From positions 298,459-362,458 of the forward strand of contig NZ_AUCW01000003.1 of assembly GCF_000429965.1 (NCBI RefSeq): a stretch of 64,000 nt of DNA. Direction: 5' to 3'. The position numbers and the translations under genes were made by a program. The stretch's first letter is position 1. Every line of letters starts with the position of its first letter. Under the pieces are notes generated by a model. It had not been told where the DNA came from and did not search any database. It was given only the letters and a program-made list of their open reading frames with translations. Source of the DNA: Desulfogranum mediterraneum DSM 13871. GTDB taxonomy: Bacteria > Desulfobacterota > Desulfobulbia > Desulfobulbales > Desulfobulbaceae. Below, one piece after another: positions 26,338-35,414 of the stretch.

Positions 26338-27336
26338 TTAGCTGGCGGTCTTAGCGGGGATGCGATGCCGGCGAATCAGCCAGAGCCCCAGCGCAGAGGT
26401 TCCGGCCAGGAGCAGCAGGGCCAACAGCTGTTGCCAGAACGCAGCCTTGACCAGGAGGTAACTCAAGATCAGCAGCGGATAGAGCAGGATCCGAACCAGG
26501 CCCTTCAGCCCCTCATGCTCGGCAATCACCCGGGCGATGGGCGGTGAATAGTGATAGTAGAGGGAGACGAAGCGTTTGCCCAAGGCTGAGGGCAGCAGGA
26601 TCTGGTCCCTGAACTCCTTGAGAAGGTGGACATGGGGTTCCACGGCAGAGCCAAAGGCTGCCGTGGCGATGAAGCAACCGCCTCCACCACCACCGCCGCC
26701 TCCAGCGCCACCGCCACCTCCGGAGGAGACGATCACCCCCTTCCAGGCCTCGGCAATGACCTGATAGCCGCCGTCATTGGGGTGGATGCCGTCAGCGGTC
26801 CATCCCCCCCAGTTGGGTGCCACCGCAGCATACATATCCACCACCGCGACCCCCAGGTTGGCGCCCACGGACCGAATCATCGGATTATAGGTCCCCTGGA
26901 TATCCTTGGTCACGCCATTTGCCCGGGTATCAGGGGTCAGGGTGGCCAGGACCGGAGTGACCCCGGCATTACGACTCTTGGCGATCATGGTCTCCAGATG
27001 AAACTGGGTGGCGCCCAGGGACATCCCGAAGAAGAGATCGTTGGTCCCCTCAAGGATCAGGATGAAGTTGGCACCGGGATGCGCTGCCAAGGGGGCATCG
27101 ATCCGACCGGAGCCATAGGACGTGGTCTCTCCCTGTTGACCGTAGTTGAGCACGGTTGACGGGGCACCGGCCGCTGCCAGCAGGGCCTCCAACTTGGTGG
27201 GGTAGCCCCCGGTTGAACTGCCGGTCCCGTAGGTAATGGAATCACCAAAGGCGATGATCACATAGGCCTGCGCTGCCGTGGCGAGACAACCGAACAGCAG
27301 CGCCGCTATCACCTGAATCACAATGTTTTTTTTCAC
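26338..27336 (-). CDS. Secreted SGNH/GDSL hydrolase with polyglycine linker and CFI-box C-terminal anchor
   Basis: About 332 residues. From GTG 27336 (GGGGG 8 nt upstream) it begins with a signal peptide [19 protein letters not shown]. The SGNH esterase blocks are [10 protein letters not shown] (Ser), NYGQQGETT (Gly), LEGTNDLF (Asn) and [10 protein letters not shown] (catalytic Asp/His). After about residue 205 comes a run rich in glycine, then [10 protein letters not shown], a conserved [12 protein letters not shown] and YYHYSPPIA region, hydrophobic helices and a basic end. That tail is the CFI-box-CTERM type, thought to be a cell-surface sorting or anchoring signal. The substrate may be an acetyl or acyl ester of surface carbohydrate. 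Confidence 0.85.
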   Translation of the reverse strand: MKKNIVIQVIAALLFGCLATAAQAYVIIAFGDSITYGTGSSTGGYPTKLEALLAAAGAPSTVLNYGQQGETTSYGSGRIDAPLAAHPGANFILILEGTNDLFFGMSLGATQFHLETMIAKSRNAGVTPVLATLTPDTRANGVTKDIQGTYNPMIRSVGANLGVAVVDMYAAVAPNWGGWTADGIHPNDGGYQVIAEAWKGVIVSSGGGGGAGGGGGGGGGCFIATAAFGSAVEPHVHLLKEFRDQILLPSALGKRFVSLYYHYSPPIARVIAEHEGLKGLVRILLYPLLILSYLLVKAAFWQQLLALLLLAGTSALGLWLIRRHRIPAKTAS

Positions 27337-27381
27337 TCTCAAGGCCCCCTTCAGGTACTTGTTCTTTGGATGGTTCAGCGC

Positions 27382-28239
27382 TTACTGTCGTTTCCCGGCC
27401 TCTTGCCCCTGGCGATTCAACAGTCGCACAGGAATGGACTGGACCTCCTGCTCCGGCAGAAACAGACTAAGGGTGTCAGGGTTGGCGACAAAGTCGGGAA
27501 TCTCGAATTCAAGGGTCGGCTCCTCGACAGCGACCGACGCAGCAGGCTCAAGCCGCCGCAGCAGGAACGAAGGGCTGGCCTCCACAGGCTCACTCCAGCC
27601 CTCCCCGCTCCAGACCGCGGTTCTGGTCTGATAGCCTGCCTCGCCATGATACTGCCACTGCGCCCAGACCATGCCCTTGGAGTTCAGTCCCAGAACCGGC
27701 AGGACATCGGGCACCGCATTATCTGCAATCCGCTGGGCCGGTTCAAAGGCCGATCCGTTCCAGCGGGCATAGTAGATGTCATCATCCTGGCCATCGCTTC
27801 CTGACCAGACCAGCCAGACCACCTGGCTGCTGTCCACCAGGAGAGAGGGGGCGATATTGGCCTGCAGACCGGTCTCGATCTTTTCAGACTCTGCCCAGGC
27901 GCCGTCGCTGAAGCGACGGAAATAGAGATCCGTAGCCCCCTGATCAAAGACGGCCCAGACCACCCAGATCTCTCCTGCCCGGGTGGCGGTGACCGCAGGC
28001 ACGATATTGAGTTTTTTATTGGTGGAGATCGCCTGGGGCGTCTGCCACTGGCCATCGACCTGCCGGCTCAGGTAGACCTGATAGAGGCCCTCCGCCTCCT
28101 GGGTCCAGACCATGATCGGCTCAGCCGCTCCAGCCGGAGCCGCTGCAGCTCCGGGGACAACCCCACCCAGCAGGAGACCGACCGACACCATGGTCGCCAA
28201 GAAAAAACAGCTTAAACACCTCTGTACCGAGATCGACAT
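27382..28239 (-). CDS. Exported beta-propeller-like protein (sialidase-type repeats)
   Basis: 285 residues with a signal peptide (LSCFFLATMVSVGLLLGG, cleavage near AAAAPAGAA). At least four repeats follow in which a Trp-rich strand alternates with a variable loop: IMVWTQEAEGLYQVYL, IWVVWAVFDQGATDLYFRR, VWLVWSGSDGQDDDIYYARW and MVWAQWQYHGEAGYQTRT. This is the pattern of sialidase-like or BNR-type propellers, but the count is too low for a full six-bladed domain and no catalytic residues can be assigned. ATG 28239 has AGGAG upstream. It lies 45 nt before the GDSL gene and is probably co-transcribed, suggesting a shared envelope role. Confidence 0.7.
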   Translation of the reverse strand: MSISVQRCLSCFFLATMVSVGLLLGGVVPGAAAAPAGAAEPIMVWTQEAEGLYQVYLSRQVDGQWQTPQAISTNKKLNIVPAVTATRAGEIWVVWAVFDQGATDLYFRRFSDGAWAESEKIETGLQANIAPSLLVDSSQVVWLVWSGSDGQDDDIYYARWNGSAFEPAQRIADNAVPDVLPVLGLNSKGMVWAQWQYHGEAGYQTRTAVWSGEGWSEPVEASPSFLLRRLEPAASVAVEEPTLEFEIPDFVANPDTLSLFLPEQEVQSIPVRLLNRQGQEAGKRQ

Positions 28240-28306
28240 TAGACGCTCCTCATCATCTCAGCCCGGAACCCCAACGTCCACAGTCAGGCTCACAGGCAGA
28301 TCATTA

Positions 28307-28447
28307 GGCCACCTTGAAAAGTTGCTTTTTCTTCCAATCTCGGCGTTGCGCTCAAAATTATATCCTCGGAATATCGTATATATGCCTGCGGTACAATCTA
28401 TCGCGCGCCTTGACCTTGATCAAAAAACCTAATTTTTCAAGGTAGCC
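28307..28447 (+). repeat. MITE-like palindromic repeat, copy C
   Basis: 141 bp from GGCCACCTTGAAAAG to TTTTTCAAGGTAGCC. The ends are inverted repeats with about two mismatches in 15. Perfect 4-bp direct repeats ATTA flank it (28303-28306 and 28448-28451). It separates two co-directional units. Confidence 0.92.
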
Positions 28448-28489
28448 ATTATTTCAGATTCCCTCTAGTAAAGAATGATTCCTAAGGGT

Positions 28490-29566
28490 TTATAACGCGT
28501 TACGGATTATTCGCCAGTAAAAAAACAGGGCATTGTTTAAAAATTTGTACCCCATGCGCAGGAGCGGGGAAGACATCTCATCGCTGTAGACAAAGATATC
28601 TCCACAGCCCATCAGCTGACGATCAGGGACCGTGCGCCTGGCCTGAATCTTTCGTCGCTCCTTGAAGATGCTCGGCAGTTGGCTGAAGACACTGGCCATA
28701 CCCCGGAAGTAATCCCTGGGCCGACGCTGCAGCAGCAGAAAGCCGAACAGGGGAAATTCATAAAAGAGCAGGGCCGGACTGATCAGGAGGATGGTCTTCC
28801 ACTGGTACATCTCCAGGATAAATCGCCAGCGGTTGCGGACCGCACTGACATAACGCTTGGAGGCGCTGTGACGCTTGTGCAGCACCACCGAGGCAGGGAT
28901 ATGGTAACAGTTGCAGCCGGCCATGTTGAGTTTATGGTTGAACTCGCCGTCATCACCCCAGCCCAGGGAGTAGGCCTCGTTAAACCAGCCGAACTCGGCG
29001 GTCTTGACCTTGTTGATCAGCTGCACCCCCCAGCCGATGCTCAACCGCGGCTCCTGATCCACCTCGGTGAGTTCCCGGTCCCGGTTGATATTGGGCGAGG
29101 CCCCGATATAGTGGAGCAGCTGGCCATCCTGGTAGATCAGGTTGGGCTTTTCCTCGTACACGGCCCGGGTCGTACAGACCGTGGCTCCGGGCAGGGTATT
29201 CATTCCGAGCAGGGCGGCCTCCACACAGTCGGGGCTGAGGACCACATCGTTATCCACGATAAAAACCAGGTCGGTCCGGGCCGCGGCCAGGGCCCGGTTG
29301 CGGACCAGGTTGAGCATGCCCCCGGAGTTTTCCGGCAAGAGCACCAGTCGCACCTGGGGATGGTTGGCCCGTACCCACTCGGGGCTGCCGTCGGTGGAGC
29401 CGTCATCCACCATGATGACCTCGGCCACCTCCTGCTCCAGCTCCTTGATGGAGGCAAAGAGATCCGGAATCTTATCCAAACCGTTATAGTTGAGGACAGC
29501 GATGGTCACATCCGCACTCGAAAAAATCTTCACGCTTCTACTCCTCTCTCCCATGGCCTGCGCCAT
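28490..29566 (-). CDS. Family 2 glycosyltransferase with C-terminal membrane-associated segment
   Basis: 358 residues. The GT2 core is TIAVLNYNGLDKIPDLF, MVDDGSTDGSPEW, ENSGGMLNLVRNRAL and a clear VFIVDNDVVL donor site; WGDDGEFNHKLNMAG is the second acidic motif. After residue 250, LLISPALLFYEFPLFGFLLL is hydrophobic and probably lies in or on the membrane. It is the last gene of a five-gene operon (33640 down to 28490) with gaps of 14 nt or less. ATG 29566 is taken; ATG 29554 is possible. Confidence 0.9.
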   Translation of the reverse strand: MAQAMGERSRSVKIFSSADVTIAVLNYNGLDKIPDLFASIKELEQEVAEVIMVDDGSTDGSPEWVRANHPQVRLVLLPENSGGMLNLVRNRALAAARTDLVFIVDNDVVLSPDCVEAALLGMNTLPGATVCTTRAVYEEKPNLIYQDGQLLHYIGASPNINRDRELTEVDQEPRLSIGWGVQLINKVKTAEFGWFNEAYSLGWGDDGEFNHKLNMAGCNCYHIPASVVLHKRHSASKRYVSAVRNRWRFILEMYQWKTILLISPALLFYEFPLFGFLLLQRRPRDYFRGMASVFSQLPSIFKERRKIQARRTVPDRQLMGCGDIFVYSDEMSSPLLRMGYKFLNNALFFYWRIIRNAL

Positions 29567-29580
29567 GGCTGAATTGTCGC

Positions 29581-30567
29581 CTAAGTCGCCTCATCAACCG
29601 GTGAAGACGCTTTCCGGCCCGGGCTTTGTTGTTTGTGAAAAAGGTAAAAGATCCCCCCCATCAGGCCGATCACGGTGACCATGATGGAGTTGGTCCCGGA
29701 GATGGCAAAGGATTGATTGACATCAAGCCCCACCAGTGCAAAGAGGCTGACAAAAGAACCCTCCCTCACCCCCAGGCCGCCCACCGAGATCGGAATCATG
29801 ATGACCACCACGGTGATGGGCACCACGATGAAATAGGTGAGCAGCTCGGCCTCGATGCCAAAGGCCAGGGCCGTGATATAGATGGTCACCACCCGGATCA
29901 GCTGCAGCACCAGGGAGTAGCCAAAGGAGGTGAACATCACCCTGGGGTAGCGTTTGAACTGAAGAAAGGAACGATACATCCCCAGCACTTTTCGCCCCAA
30001 GCGCTGCTCTCGGAAAAAAACCAACCGCTCTTCCAGTACCTGGGGCACGGCCTCCCAGAAGGCGCAGCAGGCCGCCGCCACTGTGCAGCAGCTTAACCCC
30101 AGGACATAGTAGATCAGGCCCCCCTCAAAGTTGGAGCTGTAGAGCAGGACACTGACCAGGCAGAGAAAGAGCAGGGAAAACAGCCCCATCATCCGGTCCA
30201 CCACCACCGAGGCGGCCGAGAGTTCCAGGTTGGCGGTGGATTTGGAGAGATAGTAGCCCCGGACCACATCGGTGCTGAGGCTGGAGGGCAGAAACAGCCC
30301 CCAGAAGGCGCCGATATTGTAGATGGAGAACAGGGCCCAGGTGGATATCCGGGCCCCCTGGGCCAGCAGCAGGTAGCGCCACTTGAATACCGCCCAGACC
30401 CGCTCAAGCCAGAGCAGGACAAAGGCCGTAGCCAGCATGGAGAGATCTCCCCGGCTCAGGGTGGTCATAAAAGTCTGCCAATCGATCCGACTGAGGATCA
30501 AACCAATAATAGAACAGCTGACCAGCAGCTTGAGAAGATAGCGGCTTCGCTGGGAGAGGTTGGCCAC
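29581..30567 (-). CDS. Lysylphosphatidylglycerol-synthase-like / UPF0104 integral membrane protein
   Basis: 328 residues with about eight transmembrane helices and no soluble domain. The family signatures are GAFWGLFLPSSLSTDVVRGYYLSK and VVVDRMMGLFSLLFLC, plus IPISVGGLGVREGSFVSLF near the C-terminus. Related proteins are the membrane part of MprF or AglD-like proteins, proposed to flip or handle lipid-linked intermediates. GTG 30567 has AAGG 7 nt upstream. It sits 3 nt after the acyltransferase gene in a five-gene polysaccharide operon, so it could serve as the translocation step, but no direct evidence is present. Confidence 0.88.
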   Translation of the reverse strand: MANLSQRSRYLLKLLVSCSIIGLILSRIDWQTFMTTLSRGDLSMLATAFVLLWLERVWAVFKWRYLLLAQGARISTWALFSIYNIGAFWGLFLPSSLSTDVVRGYYLSKSTANLELSAASVVVDRMMGLFSLLFLCLVSVLLYSSNFEGGLIYYVLGLSCCTVAAACCAFWEAVPQVLEERLVFFREQRLGRKVLGMYRSFLQFKRYPRVMFTSFGYSLVLQLIRVVTIYITALAFGIEAELLTYFIVVPITVVVIMIPISVGGLGVREGSFVSLFALVGLDVNQSFAISGTNSIMVTVIGLMGGIFYLFHKQQSPGRKASSPVDEAT

Positions 30568-30570
30568 GAG

Positions 30571-31401
30571 CTAGCCTTCCTGCCGGGACTTCTTGACCCG
30601 GGCAGGAACCCCGGCAGCCACGCTGAAGGGAGGGATCTCCCCCCGGACCACGGCTCCGCTGCCGATGATGCTGTCGCGGCCGATGACCGCCCCGTCCTGG
30701 ACCATCACCCCGCCGCCCAGCCAGCAGTTATCCTCGATGGTTACCCCGCGCACCACCTGGCCCTGGCTGAGGATGGGGATATCCAGCCGCTGGGTCTGGT
30801 GATCGCCGCCGCCGATGACATAGCAGTAGGCCGCAAAGAGGACATGGCTGCCGATGTGCACCTCTCTGGCGGACTGGATGAAACAGCCCAGGGCGATGTT
30901 GCTGTTGTCGCCGATGAAGATATCGCCGTTCTTGCAGCTGAGCACCGTGGACCTGCCGATCATGACATTATCGCCGATGACAATGCCGCGGTTCTCTTCT
31001 CCCTTGGCATCCAGGACCGTGTAATCATCGCAGACCACATTATCGCCGAGGTGGATCTTATGGGGATGACGGATGGTCATGGAACGGCCAAAGACCACGT
31101 TTCGTCCCACCGAGCCGAAAAGCAGGGGATAGAGCTTGGCCCGGAGCAGCAGACCGGCGGCCCCGGGAAGGGGACCTATCAGGAGGATGAGCAGCTCATA
31201 GAAGAGCAGCCGGAGCACTCCGCCCTGGCCGATCACCAGCTGCTGATACTTCTGAAGACCTGACTTGCGCTCATCGGTCAGGGCAGACTGGAGGGCGGTC
31301 TTGCCCTGGCCACCGCCCTCGGCGGCAAGGATCTCTTCCTGCCCTTGCTGCTCCGGTCGTTCAGGCTGCCCAGGACGCTCAGGACGCTGTAACTCGCTCA
31401 T
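30571..31401 (-). CDS. Left-handed beta-helix (hexapeptide) acyltransferase
   Basis: 276 residues. After a charged, low-complexity start and a hydrophobic segment (LLFYELLILLIGPLPGAAGLLL, about 66-88), residues 95-270 are hexapeptide-repeat coils: IHLGDNVVCDDY, IVIGDNVMIGRST, IFIGDNSNIALG, VHIGSHVLFAA and GVTIEDNCWLGGGVMVQDGAVIGRDSIIGSGAVV. The ending PPFSVAAGVPARV is typical of sugar O-acetyltransferases. It likely acetylates a sugar using acetyl-CoA. Its start overlaps the stop of the preceding epimerase gene by 4 nt (ATGA), so the two are translationally coupled. Confidence 0.92.
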   Translation of the reverse strand: MSELQRPERPGQPERPEQQGQEEILAAEGGGQGKTALQSALTDERKSGLQKYQQLVIGQGGVLRLLFYELLILLIGPLPGAAGLLLRAKLYPLLFGSVGRNVVFGRSMTIRHPHKIHLGDNVVCDDYTVLDAKGEENRGIVIGDNVMIGRSTVLSCKNGDIFIGDNSNIALGCFIQSAREVHIGSHVLFAAYCYVIGGGDHQTQRLDIPILSQGQVVRGVTIEDNCWLGGGVMVQDGAVIGRDSIIGSGAVVRGEIPPFSVAAGVPARVKKSRQEG

Positions 31402-32375
31402 AACCAGCCCTCCTGTTCGTACCAGGCAATGGTACGCCTGAGGGCCTCGCGCAACCCCACCTGGGGCTGGTAACCGAGCCGATTCTTGACCTTGGCGATG
31501 TCAAAGGCGCGGTTGTTCTGAAAGAAGCTCACCCGCCGGCGGTGGAGGGGCGGCTCGATCCCCAGGGGGACACAGAGCGCCTCGCACAAGCCGGCCAGGA
31601 GCAGCACCGGTTGCAGGGGGATGCGCACCGAGGGTGGCTTGACTCCCAGTTCCTCGGCAATGATTACAAAGAGCTCTTCCAGGGGTACATACTCGTCGCT
31701 GCCCACGATAAAGACCTGGCCATAGGCCTGTTCATTCCCCAGGCAAAGCAGAAATCCGGCCACCACATCATCGATGTAGGCAGGCTGGAAAAAGGCCTGA
31801 CAGGGGCCGATCTTGACAAACTTGCCCTGCTTGATCATCCGAAAGAGCTTGAGCATCCGTTTGTCTCCCGGACCGATCAGGGAGATGGGACGGATCACCG
31901 TGGTCCGGAAGCCGGCCTGCTCGGCAAAACGCCAGACCTCCTGCTCGGCCTCCAGCTTGGTCTGCTGGTAGAGGTCACCTGGATTGTAGGGGGTGGTTTC
32001 GGTGGCCGGGATCTCGCGGACACTGCCGTGCACCCCGATGGTGGAGCAGTGGACCAGCTGCTTGACCCCATGGAGTTCGCAGGCCTCCAGGACCAGCCGG
32101 GTCCCCTCCACGTTGATGGAGTGGGCCTCGCCCTTGTCCGAGCCGCCATGGCGGAAGTTGGAGACCGTATGGATCACCCGGTCTACCCCGGCCACGGCCC
32201 GGCCCACGGCCTCCGGGTCACGGATATCGCCCCAGATGGTCTCCGCGCCCTGCCTGGCGGCCTGATCGCCGTGGCGGCGGGCCAGAATTCGAACCGTATC
32301 ACCCTGTTCCATCAGGGCAGTGACCAGGTGGGAGCCTAAAAAGCCGTTACCACCGGTGACAAGTACTGTTTCCAT
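31398..32375 (-). CDS. NAD-dependent epimerase/dehydratase (extended SDR)
   Basis: About 325 residues. The nucleotide-binding motif is VLVTGGNGFLGSHLV at the N-terminus, the catalytic YQQTK (YxxxK) is near residue 145, and VIRPISLIGPGD follows. The shape is closest to the 3-beta-HSD-like or dihydroflavonol-reductase-like branch of extended SDRs, often found in lipid- or sugar-modifying clusters. The substrate cannot be assigned. ATG 32375 is used; a TTG at 32384 overlaps the preceding stop. It is the second gene of the operon led by the GT4 at 33640. Confidence 0.88.
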   Translation of the reverse strand: METVLVTGGNGFLGSHLVTALMEQGDTVRILARRHGDQAARQGAETIWGDIRDPEAVGRAVAGVDRVIHTVSNFRHGGSDKGEAHSINVEGTRLVLEACELHGVKQLVHCSTIGVHGSVREIPATETTPYNPGDLYQQTKLEAEQEVWRFAEQAGFRTTVIRPISLIGPGDKRMLKLFRMIKQGKFVKIGPCQAFFQPAYIDDVVAGFLLCLGNEQAYGQVFIVGSDEYVPLEELFVIIAEELGVKPPSVRIPLQPVLLLAGLCEALCVPLGIEPPLHRRRVSFFQNNRAFDIAKVKNRLGYQPQVGLREALRRTIAWYEQEGWL

Positions 32376-32380
32376 AATGC

Positions 32381-33640
32381 TCAACCATTGCTTGTCTGCC
32401 CCGTTGCCTGTGCATAGGCCTGGAGCAGTTTTTTGGTAAATATCTGGTAGCTGAACTGCTCCCGGACCAGGGCCCGGGCTGCCGCTCCCCGCCGGGCCCC
32501 CTCGTGCGCTGCCGCCCCACCCAGGACCCGCCCGATCTCCCGGGCCATGGCCCGGGGTTCGGCTGCGACCAGGAAGGCGGTCTCATCGCTTAGGACCTGG
32601 GTGTGGGTGCGCATTCGGGTGGCGATGATGGGCTTAGCGGTGGCCATGTAGGTGTAGAGCTTCAGGGGCGTGTTCTCCCCCTGGGAGCGGGGCGAGATCA
32701 GGCCATGGGCCAGCTCCATCCAGGCAGACATCTCAGCCGCCGGCCTGGGCCCGGTGAAGCAGACGCTCTCGGCCCAGCTGCGGCCGGCAAGGCCCTCCTG
32801 AAGACGCGCTGCCAGCTCTGCAGGGCCGCCCACGATGACCAACTGACAGGGCTGCTCCCCTCCCTGGTCTGCCATGAACAGGCCCCAGGCCTCCAGCAAC
32901 AACTCGATCCCCTGATAGGACTGGAGATTACCGGTATAGAGGAGCATCTTGCCGGCCCCCAGCCGGTACTGTGCCACCGCCTGTGCCACCGCGGCCTCAG
33001 CCCGGAGGGCCTCCTCCCTCTCCAGGGGAAAGGCGAACTCCAGGGGGATATCTTCGATCTGGACGATGCGTGCCCCGGGTTGCACCGAGCGGGCCTCCTC
33101 GGAGAGGGCCTCACAGACGGTGAGGATCAGTTCGGCCCGGCCCATGGCCCACTGCTCCAGCCCTGCCACCACTCGCCGGACCAGGGCAGCAAGGGCTCCC
33201 TTGGACCCGAACTGGGCAGACATGACCGAGTCCATATCAAAGATGGTCCCGCTCTTTTTGCAGAGACGTCCCAGGGCCACGGCCAAAACCCCGCCCTCCT
33301 CCACCCCATGGATCACCGCATAACGATGGACAAGACAGAGAGAGCCGCACCAGAGGGGCAGGAGCAGGTCAAAGACCATCTTTTTCCAGGAAAAACCGAT
33401 GGGAATATGGGAGGTGGCGAGAATATTGGGCAGGCGAATCAGCCGCACACCTGCAATCTCCAGATCCCTGCCCGTGGGAAAGGCCACCAGGTCGACCTGA
33501 TACCCCGCCCTGGCCAGGACCGTGCACATCAGCCGCACGTTCATCGGGGTACCGCGCTCCTCATAGAAGGGCTGGGGCGCGATGAGCAGCACCCGCCCCT
33601 TGCCGGGCTGCTGATGGAGCTCTTTACTCCGCACCATCAT
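32381..33640 (-). CDS. Family 4 glycosyltransferase
   Basis: 419 residues with a GT-B fold. The N-terminal domain has VLLIAPQPFYEERGTPMNVR, a typical GT4 opening. In the C-terminal domain KMLLYTGNLQSYQGIELLLE and LVIVGGPAELAARL bind the donor phosphate, and SQGENTPLKLYTYMATAKP is the EX7E-like element. It is the first gene of the five-gene operon 33640-28490, and a 198-bp divergent gap separates it from the MBOAT gene. A small palindrome CTTGCC-N6-GGCAAG lies in that gap at 33731-33748. The sugar donor is unknown. Confidence 0.9.
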   Translation of the reverse strand: MMVRSKELHQQPGKGRVLLIAPQPFYEERGTPMNVRLMCTVLARAGYQVDLVAFPTGRDLEIAGVRLIRLPNILATSHIPIGFSWKKMVFDLLLPLWCGSLCLVHRYAVIHGVEEGGVLAVALGRLCKKSGTIFDMDSVMSAQFGSKGALAALVRRVVAGLEQWAMGRAELILTVCEALSEEARSVQPGARIVQIEDIPLEFAFPLEREEALRAEAAVAQAVAQYRLGAGKMLLYTGNLQSYQGIELLLEAWGLFMADQGGEQPCQLVIVGGPAELAARLQEGLAGRSWAESVCFTGPRPAAEMSAWMELAHGLISPRSQGENTPLKLYTYMATAKPIIATRMRTHTQVLSDETAFLVAAEPRAMAREIGRVLGGAAAHEGARRGAAARALVREQFSYQIFTKKLLQAYAQATGQTSNG

Positions 33641-33838
33641 CTCAGCGATCCGGTATGGGAAAGGTGCATGGGACGATGGGCTTGCTTCAGATCTACAGGG
33701 TCCATAGGATTACAGGCTGATTGGTAGATTCTTGCCAATGACGGCAAGCTGGGACGAGACAACAGCTATTGGCCCTCCCTTCAAATAGAGGTGGCCGTTG
33801 TATAGCGACGTTTCCAGGGAGACAGCAAGGAAAAAATT

Positions 33839-35413
33839 GTGTATTCTTGGTTTTGGTCTGCGCAAATCGTAGAGCAGGGGGCTGAGTCCGCCTGCCTATT
33901 CAACTCAAACGGCTGCCCTATTCTCTCCGTGGTATTCAGCTCGACAACCTTTCTCTTTCTCTTTCTGCCGCTGGTTATCAGCAGCTACTACCTTGCCGGT
34001 GCCACCAGGTGGCGCAACCTGGTTCTCCTGGGGGCCAGCCTCTTCTTCTATGCCTGGGGCGAGGGGGTCTACCTGGGGCTGATGCTGCTCTCCATCGGCT
34101 TCAACTACTGGGGCGGACTCGCCCTGGGCGGAACGCTTCCTGGACCGCGTCGCCGACTGCTCCTGGCCGGAACCGTGGGCTTCAACTTGTTGCTGCTGGG
34201 CGGCTTCAAGTATGCCAACTTTGCGGTGGACAGCCTCAACCAGCTGCTTAGCCTGGTTGCCCTCGCGCCTCCCGGCCTCCAGCCCAGCCAGCTGTCTGTT
34301 ATTCATCTCCCTGCCATTCAGCTCCAGCCCATTCATCTCCCAATAGGCATCTCCTTTTTCACCTTCCAGGCCATCTCCTACCTGGTGGACGTCTCCAGGG
34401 GCCAGGCCAGGGCCCAGCGCAGCCTGCTGGACTGCGGCCTCTACATCGCCCTCTTCCCCCAGCTGATCGCCGGCCCCATCGTCCGCTACCACGATATCGC
34501 CCGACAGCTGCGCCATCGCTCCCACACCAGCATCAGATTCGCCGGCGGCGCCCTGCTCTTCCTCACCGGACTGGCCAAGAAGATGCTCCTGGCCAATCCC
34601 ATGGCAGGAGTCGCAGATCAGGTCTTTGGCCTGCCGACCACGGAGCTGACCCCGCTGCTGGCCTGGAGCGGCAGCTTTGCCTACACCCTCCAGATCTACT
34701 TTGACTTTTCCGGCTACTCTGACATGGCCATCGGCCTGGGCCGACTGTTCGGCTTCGAACTGCTGATCAACTTCAACTACCCCTATACAGCCCGTTCCTT
34801 CCGTGAATTCTGGCAGCGCTGGCACATCTCGCTCTCCCGCTGGTTTCGCGACTACCTCTACATCCCCCTGGGCGGCAACCGCAGGGGGCCCGGACGCACC
34901 GGCCTCAACCTCCTGCTCGTCTTCCTGCTCTGCGGCCTCTGGCATGGGGCCAGCGTCAACTTCATCATCTGGGGGCTGCTCCACGGCTGCTTCCTGGTGA
35001 CCGAGCGCGGCCGCCTGGGTAGGCTCATTGCCGGCTGGTGGCGTCCCTGCCAACACCTCTACCTCCTGGCCGGGGTGCTGCTCAGCTGGGTCTTTTTCCG
35101 GGGAAACGACCTCAGCCACAGCCTCGGCTTCCTCCAGGCCATGGCCGGGTTCGGCTCTGGCGTGCCCTGGCTGCATCCCCTGGGTCTCTTCTGGAACAAG
35201 GCGACCATCCTGGCGGCCCTGGTCGGGATCGTCGCTGCAACCCCCCTTGCCGGCAAGGTACACCAAGGTGTGCTCCGCAGCCATGGAGAGAGCCGAAACG
35301 GCCGGGCCCTGCTCTGCCTGGCCCAGGCCTGCTGGGGCTTTTTCCTCCTGACCGGCTGCGCCATGGAACTGGCCGCCGGTACCCATAACCCTTTTATCTA
35401 TTTCAGGTTTTAA
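33839..35413 (+). CDS. MBOAT family O-acyltransferase (AlgI-like)
   Basis: 524 residues with about ten to twelve membrane helices. VVFSSTTFLFLFLPLVISSYY is the classic AlgI/DltB start, FREFWQRWHISLSRWFRDYL and LYIPLGGNRRG form the conserved core, and CGLWHGASVNFIIWG carries the catalytic His. Such proteins pass acetyl groups across the inner membrane to a periplasmic acetyltransferase. GTG 33839 (AAGGA 7 nt upstream) gives about 30 residues before the usual start, so GTG 33929 is an alternative. It is coupled to the AlgX-like gene 1 nt downstream; together they form a polysaccharide O-acetylation pair. Confidence 0.95.
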   Translation: MYSWFWSAQIVEQGAESACLFNSNGCPILSVVFSSTTFLFLFLPLVISSYYLAGATRWRNLVLLGASLFFYAWGEGVYLGLMLLSIGFNYWGGLALGGTLPGPRRRLLLAGTVGFNLLLLGGFKYANFAVDSLNQLLSLVALAPPGLQPSQLSVIHLPAIQLQPIHLPIGISFFTFQAISYLVDVSRGQARAQRSLLDCGLYIALFPQLIAGPIVRYHDIARQLRHRSHTSIRFAGGALLFLTGLAKKMLLANPMAGVADQVFGLPTTELTPLLAWSGSFAYTLQIYFDFSGYSDMAIGLGRLFGFELLINFNYPYTARSFREFWQRWHISLSRWFRDYLYIPLGGNRRGPGRTGLNLLLVFLLCGLWHGASVNFIIWGLLHGCFLVTERGRLGRLIAGWWRPCQHLYLLAGVLLSWVFFRGNDLSHSLGFLQAMAGFGSGVPWLHPLGLFWNKATILAALVGIVAATPLAGKVHQGVLRSHGESRNGRALLCLAQACWGFFLLTGCAMELAAGTHNPFIYFRF

Positions 35414-35414
35414 G

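Noticed and set aside
26680..26725. Microsatellite in non-coding DNA
   Set aside because: The repeated CCG/CCA-type triplets encode the polyglycine linker of the GDSL protein.
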